Shown here in pieces: positions 43,043-51,609 of a stretch of 53,331 nt of DNA. Positions within the stretch are counted from its first letter, which is position 1. Every line of letters begins with the position of its first letter. The notes below the pieces were generated by a model that was not told where the DNA came from, searched no databases, and worked only from the letters and a program-made list of their open reading frames with translations. The translations under genes and the position numbers were made by a program. Location: contig JAEOTO010000027.1 in assembly GCA_016839805.1 (NCBI GenBank), positions 1 through 53,331 of the forward strand, given 5' to 3'. The stretch is from Candidatus Hermodarchaeota archaeon. Lineage in GTDB: Archaea > Asgardarchaeota > Hermodarchaeia > Hermodarchaeales > Hermodarchaeaceae.

Positions 43043-46000
43043 ATGAAAACACGATTAAAAAAACAAGGTTTTCCGCTTATTCTAGCGTTATTTACACTAA
43101 TTCTATTCAACGGCCCTCTCTTAGCAACTCCTCCAAACGTTATAACAGCTCACACCGTGAATCTATCTCAACCAGCAAATCCAGACCCTTCTGTTGCAAT
43201 CCCATCAATTCCTCCACCTGCCCCTGCCCCACCACAATTATGGAATCAGACACTTGGCGATCCTTTTCAAGGCTTCACGCCGATGTCGATGAGCTACAGG
43301 TTTAATGATATTGTATATTCAGGAACTGACGTGTTCGTGGTAGGAACATTTGGTGACTATTCTAGTAACGTATCAAGGGCGTATATAACCAGCCATTCAG
43401 CTACGACGGGAGCTTGGAACTGGAAACGTTATGATGTGGCCGATCAAAGCTTCATGACCCAAGGCTACTCTATCGCTACAAATGGGACAACCCTATTCAT
43501 CTGTGGTTCTTTTGCGACCGCATTAATGCCATATACAACAGGGGCATTTCTTGGGGCGTATAATACGTTGAACGGAGGTCGACTTTGGTATACGACTTAC
43601 AACACTTCCGACAGAGAAATGGCCTATAATATAGCTGTGAATGGAAGCGCCGTGTACATCACCGGTACTCAGTACAATTCGATCTCAATGAATGACGAAG
43701 CCTTTCTAGCGAAATTTAACGCTAATACAGGAATCCAACTTTGGAATACGACATTTGCTACCCAGGGTCAGACTGTTGGTTTGAATGTAGCCGTGAATGG
43801 ATCTGCAGTGTATATCGGAGGTCAGAATCAATCATCAGGTTTTATTGCACGGTTTACGGCCAGCGGAAGCGAGGTATGGAACACCAGCCTTGGCTTATAT
43901 ACTATGCCACTGGGATTAGCGGCAAATACTAGCGAACTATACGTTAGTGGCTACGAGTACAATCCTATAGGCCCAGCTAACGGGACACTTTGGAAAATAG
44001 CTGCAAATGGGGCTATTCAATGGAAGCAAAATATCGTTAACACAACCCTCTATGATGTGGCTATCGATGGTGCTGCAATATATCTAATTGGATTACAAGC
44101 TATTGCTGTAGTTTATGGTCCGAGTATGCAGGTGCACTCTACCTTATTCCGGTACGATTCTATAGGGACTCAGATATGGAATACTACTTATGATACACCG
44201 TCACCAGATTTTGCTATGGCGATAACTGCGTACAATAATGAAATTTTCTTTATAGGAAGTTACTATACATTCATTTACCCACCTGTATTCGGATATTCGC
44301 AGACATATACTTTCGCAGTGGATTATTTCATAGCTAAACATGATCAGACCGGAGCCTTCCAATGGGACCACAAAGAACATGCTCAAGGTCTTGAATATGC
44401 CTCGAGCATCGCAATTGCCCGTAACGGCCTTTACATAACCGGAGCAGAGAAGAAGAACAAACAGGATGTTGACATCTACCTTGCTCTCTACGGGTTCGAT
44501 GGATCGCTCCAATGGAAGAAAACTCTATCGAGTCCTCTTAACGAGCAAGGATATGCCCTCACGGTAACACGCGATCATGTCTATGTTACAGGCATTCAAT
44601 ACACAGAGGGATTAGAGAATCTCCTATTGGTTTGTTTTGATCTACAGGGGAATCACCTCTGGAATGTGACCAGGAATTTCAGCGATATGGGTTATATCTT
44701 TTCATTCCAGTCAATCTTTGACTTAATCGAAACTAATAATGACATCTTTATTGTAGGGACTTTGGTCAATGCCTCAATGCCCATGAGCATGGGCGATGCG
44801 GGCTTTCTCATCGGTTTTGATGCCAGTAATGGAGCATACCTCTGGAACACCACTTGGGCAACGCCACCAAATAATCTGCAAGTAGGCGGTATCGCAGGTA
44901 CAGTGACGAATCTCTATGTCACCTACACCAACTTCACCGATACAGCCTTAACTTGCTTTGATCTTACCGGCACTGAACAATGGAAGACTAGAATCATAGA
45001 AGTCAGTGGCAAACCAAGAGTGACAGTAAATGCTAGTTCACTTTTTGTCAGCGGAACGATTTATAACATGAGTTCTGGCGATTATAACGCATTTTTAGGC
45101 GCCTATGATATGGCTGGTATCCACCAATGGAATACCAGTTGGAGTTCGGTCCCCCTGATGATGTTTCCTGACCAAGGAAATGATGTGGTAGTTGGGACTG
45201 ATACAATATACCTCATTGGAGCCACTCTGGATTGGAACCAATACAAGGGAATTGCTTGGATAGCTGGTTTCGATTCGATGGGTATTCATCAATGGAATAC
45301 AACGCTTAACGACCAGTACTATGACACCTTTTTCTTGGTTGACGTTGAAGCCGTGGAAGACACGATCTTTACTGCAGGCATGGCCCAAAAAGCGAATATA
45401 AATTACGGCCACGAGATAGATGCCTTCATCGCGGCTTACGGAAGTGGCTGGAATGGACTGGGTGATATCTATGTCTATGTAGAAGACGCTCTAGGCAACC
45501 CCGTGTCGGGCGCTTCTGTCATCTCAACCAGTCAACCATCTGGGCAACCAGCTTTAAGCGGCACAACAAACGCTAGTGGTTATGCCGAATTCATTGACAT
45601 CTATGCTGGTGCTTATACCCTTGAAGCTGCTAGTACTGGGTATCTTTCTGACAGTTCAGCAGTCGTCCTTGGACCTGGAGAAACACTAGTTGAACCGTTA
45701 ACCCTTCAGGGCATTGGTACTCTCACAATCTATGTGGAAAATGCCCTGGGCGACCCCGTGTCGGGAGCCTTGGTCACTTCAACCAGTCAACCATCCGGGC
45801 AAACCGCATTAAGTGACACCACCAATACGACCGGTCATGTGAAGTTTGAAAATATTCTTGCAGGAAACTACCTCTTCGATGTGACTGCGTCCGGGTATCT
45901 CAGCACCACAGGTGAATCCATAACCATGACGGCTGGAGAAACAAGAGCAGAAATAATTTCCCTCCAAGGAATTTGCACTATTGAAGTACTAGTCACTGAT

Positions 46001-46351
46001 GCTACTGGAAATCCAGTTTCTGGGGCCACAGTCACATCCACCCTTCGACCCAGTGGTCAGACCCAACTGAGTGGCAACACAGGTCTGGATGGGAAGATTA
46101 CCTTCTCTAATGTCTTCACGGGCACCTACTCCCTCCAAGTCACCCATCCTGATTTCACACCAGATAGTGAGACATTTACTGTGTCAGTAGGCGAAGTAAA
46201 GGAGATTACTCTCACCTTAGGTCCATTAGAAGGAAGAGGAGGTATTCCACCGGAATGGCTCCTGATTGCAGGTGTGACAGTAGGCGTAACAATTGTTATC
46301 ATTGTTGCTGGAGTAATTTGGTATCGACGTCGCGCAGGAAGTCCAAAGTAA
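43043..46351 (+). CDS. Surface protein with beta-propeller and three tandem regulatory-like domains
   Basis: About 1102 residues. A signal peptide (KKQGFPLILALFTLILFNGP) is followed by a long region of SBBP/PQQ-like propeller strands with repeated LWNTT and QWNTT motifs (about 65-810). Three tandem carboxypeptidase-regulatory-like repeats of about 85 residues follow (starting at GDIYVYVEDALGNPVSGASV, GTLTIYVENALGDPVSGALV and CTIEVLVTDATGNPVSGATV). A C-terminal TM helix and YRRRAGSPK tail close the protein. The ATG is chosen because of the signal peptide; the frame opens 42 nt earlier. The propeller could bind a ligand or polymer; no catalytic residues are recognised. Confidence 0.82.
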   Translation: MKTRLKKQGFPLILALFTLILFNGPLLATPPNVITAHTVNLSQPANPDPSVAIPSIPPPAPAPPQLWNQTLGDPFQGFTPMSMSYRFNDIVYSGTDVFVVGTFGDYSSNVSRAYITSHSATTGAWNWKRYDVADQSFMTQGYSIATNGTTLFICGSFATALMPYTTGAFLGAYNTLNGGRLWYTTYNTSDREMAYNIAVNGSAVYITGTQYNSISMNDEAFLAKFNANTGIQLWNTTFATQGQTVGLNVAVNGSAVYIGGQNQSSGFIARFTASGSEVWNTSLGLYTMPLGLAANTSELYVSGYEYNPIGPANGTLWKIAANGAIQWKQNIVNTTLYDVAIDGAAIYLIGLQAIAVVYGPSMQVHSTLFRYDSIGTQIWNTTYDTPSPDFAMAITAYNNEIFFIGSYYTFIYPPVFGYSQTYTFAVDYFIAKHDQTGAFQWDHKEHAQGLEYASSIAIARNGLYITGAEKKNKQDVDIYLALYGFDGSLQWKKTLSSPLNEQGYALTVTRDHVYVTGIQYTEGLENLLLVCFDLQGNHLWNVTRNFSDMGYIFSFQSIFDLIETNNDIFIVGTLVNASMPMSMGDAGFLIGFDASNGAYLWNTTWATPPNNLQVGGIAGTVTNLYVTYTNFTDTALTCFDLTGTEQWKTRIIEVSGKPRVTVNASSLFVSGTIYNMSSGDYNAFLGAYDMAGIHQWNTSWSSVPLMMFPDQGNDVVVGTDTIYLIGATLDWNQYKGIAWIAGFDSMGIHQWNTTLNDQYYDTFFLVDVEAVEDTIFTAGMAQKANINYGHEIDAFIAAYGSGWNGLGDIYVYVEDALGNPVSGASVISTSQPSGQPALSGTTNASGYAEFIDIYAGAYTLEAASTGYLSDSSAVVLGPGETLVEPLTLQGIGTLTIYVENALGDPVSGALVTSTSQPSGQTALSDTTNTTGHVKFENILAGNYLFDVTASGYLSTTGESITMTAGETRAEIISLQGICTIEVLVTDATGNPVSGATVTSTLRPSGQTQLSGNTGLDGKITFSNVFTGTYSLQVTHPDFTPDSETFTVSVGEVKEITLTLGPLEGRGGIPPEWLLIAGVTVGVTIVIIVAGVIWYRRRAGSPK

Positions 46352-46430
46352 CCAAAGACTTCCTGCCCCCAACCTTTTTAGAAATAGCTGGTTTGAATAC
46401 TACGAGTTTTTTAAGTGGATAATAAGTAGG

Positions 46431-47630
46431 TTAGTAAGTGTAGGGATTATACAGTGGGAGTTGGGGGAACCACTCTTTCAGAATTTCGCGCATTTGATTG
46501 GTCAATCCCTTTATCCAACGAGCATATTCGAGGGCCTCAAGAGAGTGGGTGCCATAGACCAGAGCACTAATACCATGTATCGTTGTTTCAATTTGAGGAA
46601 CACGTTTAGTGGTCGTTACGTTTAGCGTACCAGATTCAGACTGTAACAAGTAGGTGCTATTGTTCCATCCACACTGGGCATCTGTGAGCTTGAGTGTCAG
46701 TTCTCTTTCGCTTGGTACTGGGAGTCCAGTAAGAGCTTCTTTGACATCTATGATGCGAACCATCCAAGGATGCCATACTTTAATTTCAATCCAGTCCTTG
46801 AGGTCCATGAACCAATGTTGAAAGTCGATTCCGTAAGGTGCCCTGATTTGTAATTGTTTGACTTGATCTCGGTGTTTGCCAAAAAAGTTGAAGAGGGCGG
46901 TTTGCGATTCAAGGTTTCGCCAATACATCTCTTCGATAATGAGTTGCCCAGGTTCTTCGAAATGCATGTAACCCTTAATTTGATACCGAGCGAGAGCCTC
47001 CACTTTGCCTTGCCTTTTTACAAAGACATAGAGGCGGTTTTTATTGCGCTGTTTCCATTCTTCGTCCCGGATATTTGCATTAAAGGCATAGCCGTGATGT
47101 TTACTCGGTGCATGATCCTGAATGAATGCCAAATAGTCTCCTTTAGCATCAGAACCAGCAACTCGTTTAAACTCCCAGTCTTCACCAATTACCGAATCAG
47201 AGACAGTGCGAAGGCCATCCAGTGGAGCTGTTATTCGAAACTTGTCATGAGCGGGAACATAACCAAACTGAGCATAGAAGCTCTCTCGGAAGGGTTCTAA
47301 CATGCTCAAAGACAATCCTTGTTCCTTCATCTGGAGAAAAGCGGTTTGCATTAATGAGCGGATGTAGCCTTTCATGCGGGCCTCAGGATAGGTCCCTACC
47401 ATAGAGATTCCCCCCATGCCTTTGAGGACGCCGCGAATGGCCTGTTTGACTTTCATGATGGTGAGAACGGACATCAGTTCATCATTATCAAAGAGCCCAA
47501 TGATGTCTTCGGGAACCATGTATTCGTAGTCTTGTTCGCTGACGTCTTTGTCAGTCCAAAACCCGTAAGCATATTGGTGCAGTTTGACGACTTTAGTCAT
47601 GTCGCTTTTTTTGAGGTTGCGGATTTCCAT
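46431..47630 (-). CDS. Eis-like GNAT acetyltransferase
   Basis: A 399-residue protein of the Eis (enhanced intracellular survival) type. The N-terminal GNAT domain shows IRNLKKSDMTKVVKLHQYAY and the acetyl-CoA-binding segment GMGGISMVGTYPEARMKGYI with RSLMQTAFLQMKEQG. A second GNAT-like domain follows (about 155-285), and a C-terminal SCP2-like domain ends in PLYNPYTY, the free C-terminal carboxylate typical of the family. Family members acetylate amines, including aminoglycosides and lysines; the substrate here is unknown. Standalone gene, divergent from the TfoX-like gene. Confidence 0.85.
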   Translation of the reverse strand: MEIRNLKKSDMTKVVKLHQYAYGFWTDKDVSEQDYEYMVPEDIIGLFDNDELMSVLTIMKVKQAIRGVLKGMGGISMVGTYPEARMKGYIRSLMQTAFLQMKEQGLSLSMLEPFRESFYAQFGYVPAHDKFRITAPLDGLRTVSDSVIGEDWEFKRVAGSDAKGDYLAFIQDHAPSKHHGYAFNANIRDEEWKQRNKNRLYVFVKRQGKVEALARYQIKGYMHFEEPGQLIIEEMYWRNLESQTALFNFFGKHRDQVKQLQIRAPYGIDFQHWFMDLKDWIEIKVWHPWMVRIIDVKEALTGLPVPSERELTLKLTDAQCGWNNSTYLLQSESGTLNVTTTKRVPQIETTIHGISALVYGTHSLEALEYARWIKGLTNQMREILKEWFPQLPLYNPYTY

Positions 47631-47738
47631 GGAGTTTCCCTTCGGATTTAAACTAATTCAACTTGAAGTCATATAACGTGTAGGTTGTTAAAATTATCTT
47701 TAAGGCACAATATTTAGAAGTAGATTGATGATTAGACC

Positions 47739-48083
47739 ATGAAGTTATACTCGGAGGATCTGATGAAAGAAATCCGTAAGACCTTTGAAGAGGATGTGCT
47801 GCAGCGCCCACACGTGAAAACTAAACGTATGTTTGGCTGTCCCAGTTATACGGCTAAAAGGAAGCTTTTTGCTTTTTTTGTAACAGATGGCATTGTCCTT
47901 ACCAAACTGGGTGAAGACCAACGCGTTGACGCGTTGAATGTCCCTGGAGCCCAGTTTTTTGAACACAACCAACGGGTAGTGAAAAAGTGGGTACGGATTC
48001 CCCTGAATGACACTAAGGCATTAGGAACTATTCAACCATTTGTAAATAGCAGTTATGAGAATGCCATGATTGAAGAGGAATAG
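47739..48083 (+). CDS. TfoX N-terminal domain-like protein
   Basis: A 114-residue protein matching the TfoX-N fold pattern: KTKRMFGCPSYTAKRKLFAF and VTDGIVLTKLGEDQR, then WVRIPLNDTKALGTIQPFVN. Family members are small alpha-beta proteins of unknown activity; the link to competence regulation holds only for the longer bacterial TfoX. A TATA-like CAATATTTAG is about 27 nt before the ATG, so a leaderless start is likely. A later ATG at 47763 follows GGAGG and could be an alternative start. Confidence 0.78.
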   Translation: MKLYSEDLMKEIRKTFEEDVLQRPHVKTKRMFGCPSYTAKRKLFAFFVTDGIVLTKLGEDQRVDALNVPGAQFFEHNQRVVKKWVRIPLNDTKALGTIQPFVNSSYENAMIEEE

Positions 48084-48087
48084 CATT

Positions 48088-48840
48088 TCATTTTTTAACA
48101 ACGAAGTAGACGCGTTTGCTTTCGGGCGTAAATGGTACTTGTTCTTCAAGATTACTCCAGTAACTGAGTTCGGTGAATCCTGCAACTTTTAGACAGCGGC
48201 GGATCTCTTCGATGGTATAACCACGTTCTTTGTGGGTTTCATCGATGCGGCGCAGCCAACGGTCCTTATCCTTGACAAAGCCGGTGATGTGGAATGACGC
48301 AATTCTGTGTTCAAAGTCATAGGCATGTCGATGCACTTGGAATATATCACTTGTCTCGCGTTCCACTATACATGCATATCGTTGTGCCAGGGTGACTAAC
48401 CAATAGATGGTGTTCATATCAAAGATGAACAATCCGTTATCAGTAAGAACCTGTCCGATTCCTTTGAAGGTGGTTTCTAAATCACTAATCTCAAGAATGT
48501 AGTTGAGGCTATCAAACCAGGATGTCGCGAGATCAAAAGTTTTCTTGAATGAAATTTGCCGCATATCCATTTGATGCAAATCAAGTTTGACATTCTCTTT
48601 GCGTGCTTTTTTTCGGGCTATGGTAAGCATTTCCGGAGATTGGTCGATTCCCGTCACCTCATGGCCTTTTTTAGCCATTTCGATAGCAAAGGTTCCTTCA
48701 CCACAAGCTACATCAAGAATAGTTTTAGGCTGAAAGTCTAGCTGCTTGAAAAGTCCGGGTAGATATTCTGCGATGTGTTTGCTGTATTGTGGATAGTCTC
48801 CGGAAGCATACAGATATGCAAACTTGCGATAGACATCCAT
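48088..48840 (-). CDS. SAM-dependent methyltransferase (class I)
   Basis: A protein of about 250 residues with a Rossmann methyltransferase core. SAM-binding motif I is TILDVACGEGTFAIEMAKKG, followed by EVTGIDQSPEML (acidic ribose contact) and LHQMDMRQISFKKTFDLATS. The C-terminal part has ERGYTIEEIRRCLKVAGFTE. The start is ATG 48840 because GGAG lies 9 nt before it; a GTG at 48858 is in frame. The methyl acceptor is not known. It is convergent with the TfoX-like gene and follows the PEPCK gene on the same strand. Confidence 0.85.
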   Translation of the reverse strand: MDVYRKFAYLYASGDYPQYSKHIAEYLPGLFKQLDFQPKTILDVACGEGTFAIEMAKKGHEVTGIDQSPEMLTIARKKARKENVKLDLHQMDMRQISFKKTFDLATSWFDSLNYILEISDLETTFKGIGQVLTDNGLFIFDMNTIYWLVTLAQRYACIVERETSDIFQVHRHAYDFEHRIASFHITGFVKDKDRWLRRIDETHKERGYTIEEIRRCLKVAGFTELSYWSNLEEQVPFTPESKRVYFVVKK

Positions 48841-48875
48841 TATCGCCGTCTCCAACACTGGTGAGTCATCAATAT

Positions 48876-50807
48876 TTAGACTGGTCCGAAATGTTGGTCA
48901 TAAAAGTGTTGGATTTCCTCAGGTTGGGGGAGGGTGCATTTTTTCCACACGCTCAATACCTCGTGAAGTTGGTTTTCGCCTGCTTGACCCTTGAACAGGT
49001 CCTTCAGGTAGGCTGTGCGTTCTTCGATATCGCGTTGACAAAACTGTAGATACTCTTCTGATGAGTAGAAACGGAGAGGATTGAATCGTTCACGATACCT
49101 AAGGACTCCATGAATGTCCTCCAGCTCCTGAGGATCGGGAATCAGGTAGGCTTTCCCGAATACTGGATGATTGAGCCACTTCTGGATTTTTCGATTCTCG
49201 ACCAAGTCAACCAGCCGTTTGGTGTCTTCGACTTTGATTTTCTCGCCTAGCCCTAGATAGACGGGTTTACCCTGACCATTCAGGTAAGGTTTTCCAGTGA
49301 CTTTGTCAATTTTAGTTACTGGTTCACCGTTCTCATCAAGTAGAGGACGTTGTTTTCCCTCGAAGTTGAATTCTCCGACGTAGCCAGAGTTGACAATGGC
49401 AAAAATAAGTTTGGCTTGTGGTCCCAGACCCATCTCTGTGTACATTTGGAGTTTTTTGATGGCTTGGTGAGATTGCTCTCGTGCCATGAAATCAGTTGCT
49501 GCATACGAACGAACTCGGGTTCCGGGTATTTTTCCTCCTACAGCTGAGGTGATAACCGATTCACAGGCTGAATCTAAAGCCACTGCCATAGCGGGATCGG
49601 TGATACAACTTACTAGTGGAAAAATATCAAATCGGCGAAATGAGAGCATGACAGTTCGAAGTTGTTTTGGTGATCCTGGTGTCCAATTTGGATTTAGATC
49701 ATAAAACCGAAAGACAAAACGACCATTCGTAGTTCCAGACTTTTCATAGCGAGTCGGTTGTAGATGCCCAACTTGTTCGCCAGGAAGTTTTTTTGGAACC
49801 TTTACGGTATGCCCTGCGATTTTTTCCATCCGATATTCGATACCTTCACAATCGATATTCTGAGCTAATACCACTGGGTGGGATTCATCAGGTTGGACTT
49901 CTCGGGATTTCATGAGTCCGGCCCATTCGGGACTCGCGGAGTCCAATCCTTCACTCTTTGCATAGGAAGCTGCTTCTAGCCCAATGAGGTGTATCTTGTC
50001 GATCTGTCGGTTTGGTTTCGTATATTCAAGGAGACCGAGGATCGCATCATCTTGCTGGAGTAGAGGACCCACTGTTAATGTGGTTTTTCCCGTTCCTGAG
50101 AGTCCTTTTAGGACACGGTTTTTCGTACAGCCTGCATGGTAAGAGATGAGTCCATCGGCTTCGCCGCGATTCCATACCATAGTGAGATTGGGTTTCTTGA
50201 AAGCCCCGCCAAAGTAATCCACTCGAAGGCTCATGACCCGGCGATGATCCTGATCCATCCGTGTAAGATCATAGAGGGTAAGCGGTTCATCGGGATCGAA
50301 GTCAGGCCAAAAACTTTGGATTTCTTTGATTACTGTTTCGGGTAATCGTTCTTGAACGATGTAATTCCAACAATGAATATCCATATCCTCTTCGGGAGGA
50401 TAGACCATTAGGCGCCCAAACCATGTGATATATGCCGTGTGCGGATTTTCCACACTAAGGATTATTCTAAGACCGGTCTTATAGGCGGCTTCACCCTGAA
50501 TACCATCCTGCACAATTACTTTGGCAGTTTTCAGATACCGGAGTACAACATCATAAAGTCTCAAACCGATATCTCGATCAAAACTCCGCTGCCCCTTGCC
50601 TAGCTTGTACCCTTCAGGAATGATATAGAAAGCCCTGTCAGGTCGTCGACCTGCCTGCGTGTTACCGAAGAGGTATTGCCCATCAATAGTTTTGACATAG
50701 TATGGCTTTAGATACTCGACAAACCAAGCATCATCCGGGTTCCGAATGACATCTTTGTCATCAAAGAAGAGCTCATCTTCGATATGTACAGGCACCGTAC
50801 TACTCAC
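48876..50807 (-). CDS. pckA: ATP-type phosphoenolpyruvate carboxykinase-like protein, divergent
   Basis: A 643-residue protein of the ATP-PEPCK fold, which converts oxaloacetate to PEP and CO2. Seen: the kinase P-loop KGLSGTGKTTLTVGPLLQQD (about 233-252), the preceding FGGAFKKPNLTMVWNRGEAD (compare GE.KKG.F in the family), and LIGLEAASYAKSEGL in place of the NFEGGCYAK motif. The usual LIGDDEHGW kinase-2 signature is replaced by DDAILGLLEY, and the protein is about 100 residues longer than bacterial PckA. It is therefore a diverged member whose activity is likely but unproven. A GTG start lies about 36 nt after a TATA-type promoter, giving a very short leader. It would feed gluconeogenesis. 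Confidence 0.75.
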   Translation of the reverse strand: MSSTVPVHIEDELFFDDKDVIRNPDDAWFVEYLKPYYVKTIDGQYLFGNTQAGRRPDRAFYIIPEGYKLGKGQRSFDRDIGLRLYDVVLRYLKTAKVIVQDGIQGEAAYKTGLRIILSVENPHTAYITWFGRLMVYPPEEDMDIHCWNYIVQERLPETVIKEIQSFWPDFDPDEPLTLYDLTRMDQDHRRVMSLRVDYFGGAFKKPNLTMVWNRGEADGLISYHAGCTKNRVLKGLSGTGKTTLTVGPLLQQDDAILGLLEYTKPNRQIDKIHLIGLEAASYAKSEGLDSASPEWAGLMKSREVQPDESHPVVLAQNIDCEGIEYRMEKIAGHTVKVPKKLPGEQVGHLQPTRYEKSGTTNGRFVFRFYDLNPNWTPGSPKQLRTVMLSFRRFDIFPLVSCITDPAMAVALDSACESVITSAVGGKIPGTRVRSYAATDFMAREQSHQAIKKLQMYTEMGLGPQAKLIFAIVNSGYVGEFNFEGKQRPLLDENGEPVTKIDKVTGKPYLNGQGKPVYLGLGEKIKVEDTKRLVDLVENRKIQKWLNHPVFGKAYLIPDPQELEDIHGVLRYRERFNPLRFYSSEEYLQFCQRDIEERTAYLKDLFKGQAGENQLHEVLSVWKKCTLPQPEEIQHFYDQHFGPV

Positions 50808-50837
50808 CCACTGCGAATAATTGACTCATCAGCTTAT

Positions 50838-50847
50838 TCCTTTTATA
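50838..50847. promoter_or_regulatory. Shared TATA box between pckA and queT
   Basis: The patch TTTTATATCT reads as a good TATA element on the minus strand (AGATATAAAA, about 36 nt before pckA). It could also act on the plus strand, giving queT a leader of about 165 nt. Confidence 0.45.
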
Positions 50848-50867
50848 TCTAGATACATGCTTGAAGT

Positions 50868-51035
50868 CTTTCAGCGATGAGGGTCGAAGGACAGTCGCTT
50901 CAGCTTTTTATGCCTGCTGGATAGACAGCGAAAGCAATTAAAGGGTTAAACTCCCTGGCGATGACTGAGCGGGTGGGATTCCTCGCACCGTGCTCCGCTC
51001 TCTAATAAAAATCCCGGGCTGCGAGGTGTAATATC
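50868..51035 (+). promoter_or_regulatory. Long queT leader with pseudoknot that can hide the ribosome site
   Basis: The queT leader contains interlocking complements. GGGATT (50975-50980) pairs with AATCCC (51010-51015), and CCTCGCA (50981-50987) pairs with TGCGAGG (51020-51026), giving an H-type pseudoknot. The latter segment contains the GAGG ribosome site, 9 nt before ATG. A competing stem, GAGCGG (50967-50972) with CCGCTC (50995-51000), surrounds the first arms. This is the layout of a translation-controlling riboswitch, and queT is a known target of preQ1 switches in bacteria. The sequence does not match the preQ1 classes I recall, so its ligand is unknown. Confidence 0.5.
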
Positions 51036-51539
51036 ATGGAACAAGCTAGGTTTAATCGAAATCAAAGCATCGCCGTGATGGCGATTATGTCCGCATTATA
51101 TGCGGCTGTGACTATTGTTTTGGGACCCTTTAGCTATTTAGCTGGAATCAACTTTCGCGTTGCAGATGTCCTCTTACCATTTCCTTTCATTCTCGGATGG
51201 CCCATGGCCATTGCATTATTCATTGGAGGTTTTGTCGCCAATATCTTTGGTGGATTGGGTCCAATTGACATCGTCTTTGGAAGCCTGCTAAATTTGCTAG
51301 CCGGTATTCTTGTTATGAATCGAAAAACTTGTCCGCACTGGTTCTTCGCATGGTTATATCCCACACTGATTATTGGATTTGGGGTACCTGCATACCTGCA
51401 ATTCCTCTTCTTCACACCCTACATTCTTATCATGCCAGAAATTCTACTCAGTACGGGCCTCCTCTCTGCTATCGGCGTAATTGTAATGTTTGCAGTAGAG
51501 AAGGCTCTGCCACAGATTTTTAAAAAACCAACCAAATAA
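51036..51539 (+). CDS. queT: QueT-family queuosine-precursor ECF transporter S component
   Basis: A 167-residue membrane protein with about five or six helices. It shows the QueT pattern: NFRVADVLLPFPFILGWPMA, GFVANIFGGLGPIDIVFGSL and an N-terminal AIMSALYAAVTIVLGPFSYL. The family is the substrate-binding S component of ECF transporters and imports queuine or preQ1-type bases. In archaea the related modified base is archaeosine, made from preQ0, so salvage of a 7-deazaguanine is the likely role. No ECF ATPase genes are in the window. A strong GAGG precedes the ATG and can be masked by the leader structure. Confidence 0.9.
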   Translation: MEQARFNRNQSIAVMAIMSALYAAVTIVLGPFSYLAGINFRVADVLLPFPFILGWPMAIALFIGGFVANIFGGLGPIDIVFGSLLNLLAGILVMNRKTCPHWFFAWLYPTLIIGFGVPAYLQFLFFTPYILIMPEILLSTGLLSAIGVIVMFAVEKALPQIFKKPTK

Positions 51540-51609
51540 TCAGCATCCAAACAAGCCATTGTGATGAGTTGGTAGTGAAACAAGCGAAGCGTAAAATAGT
51601 AGGACAGCT

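Noticed and set aside
50874..50968. Box C/D-like motifs (GCGATGA twice and CTGA) in the queT leader
   Set aside because: The spacing of 84 nt between the C-like boxes and the overlap of the second box with CTGA do not fit an archaeal C/D guide RNA of 50-60 nt.
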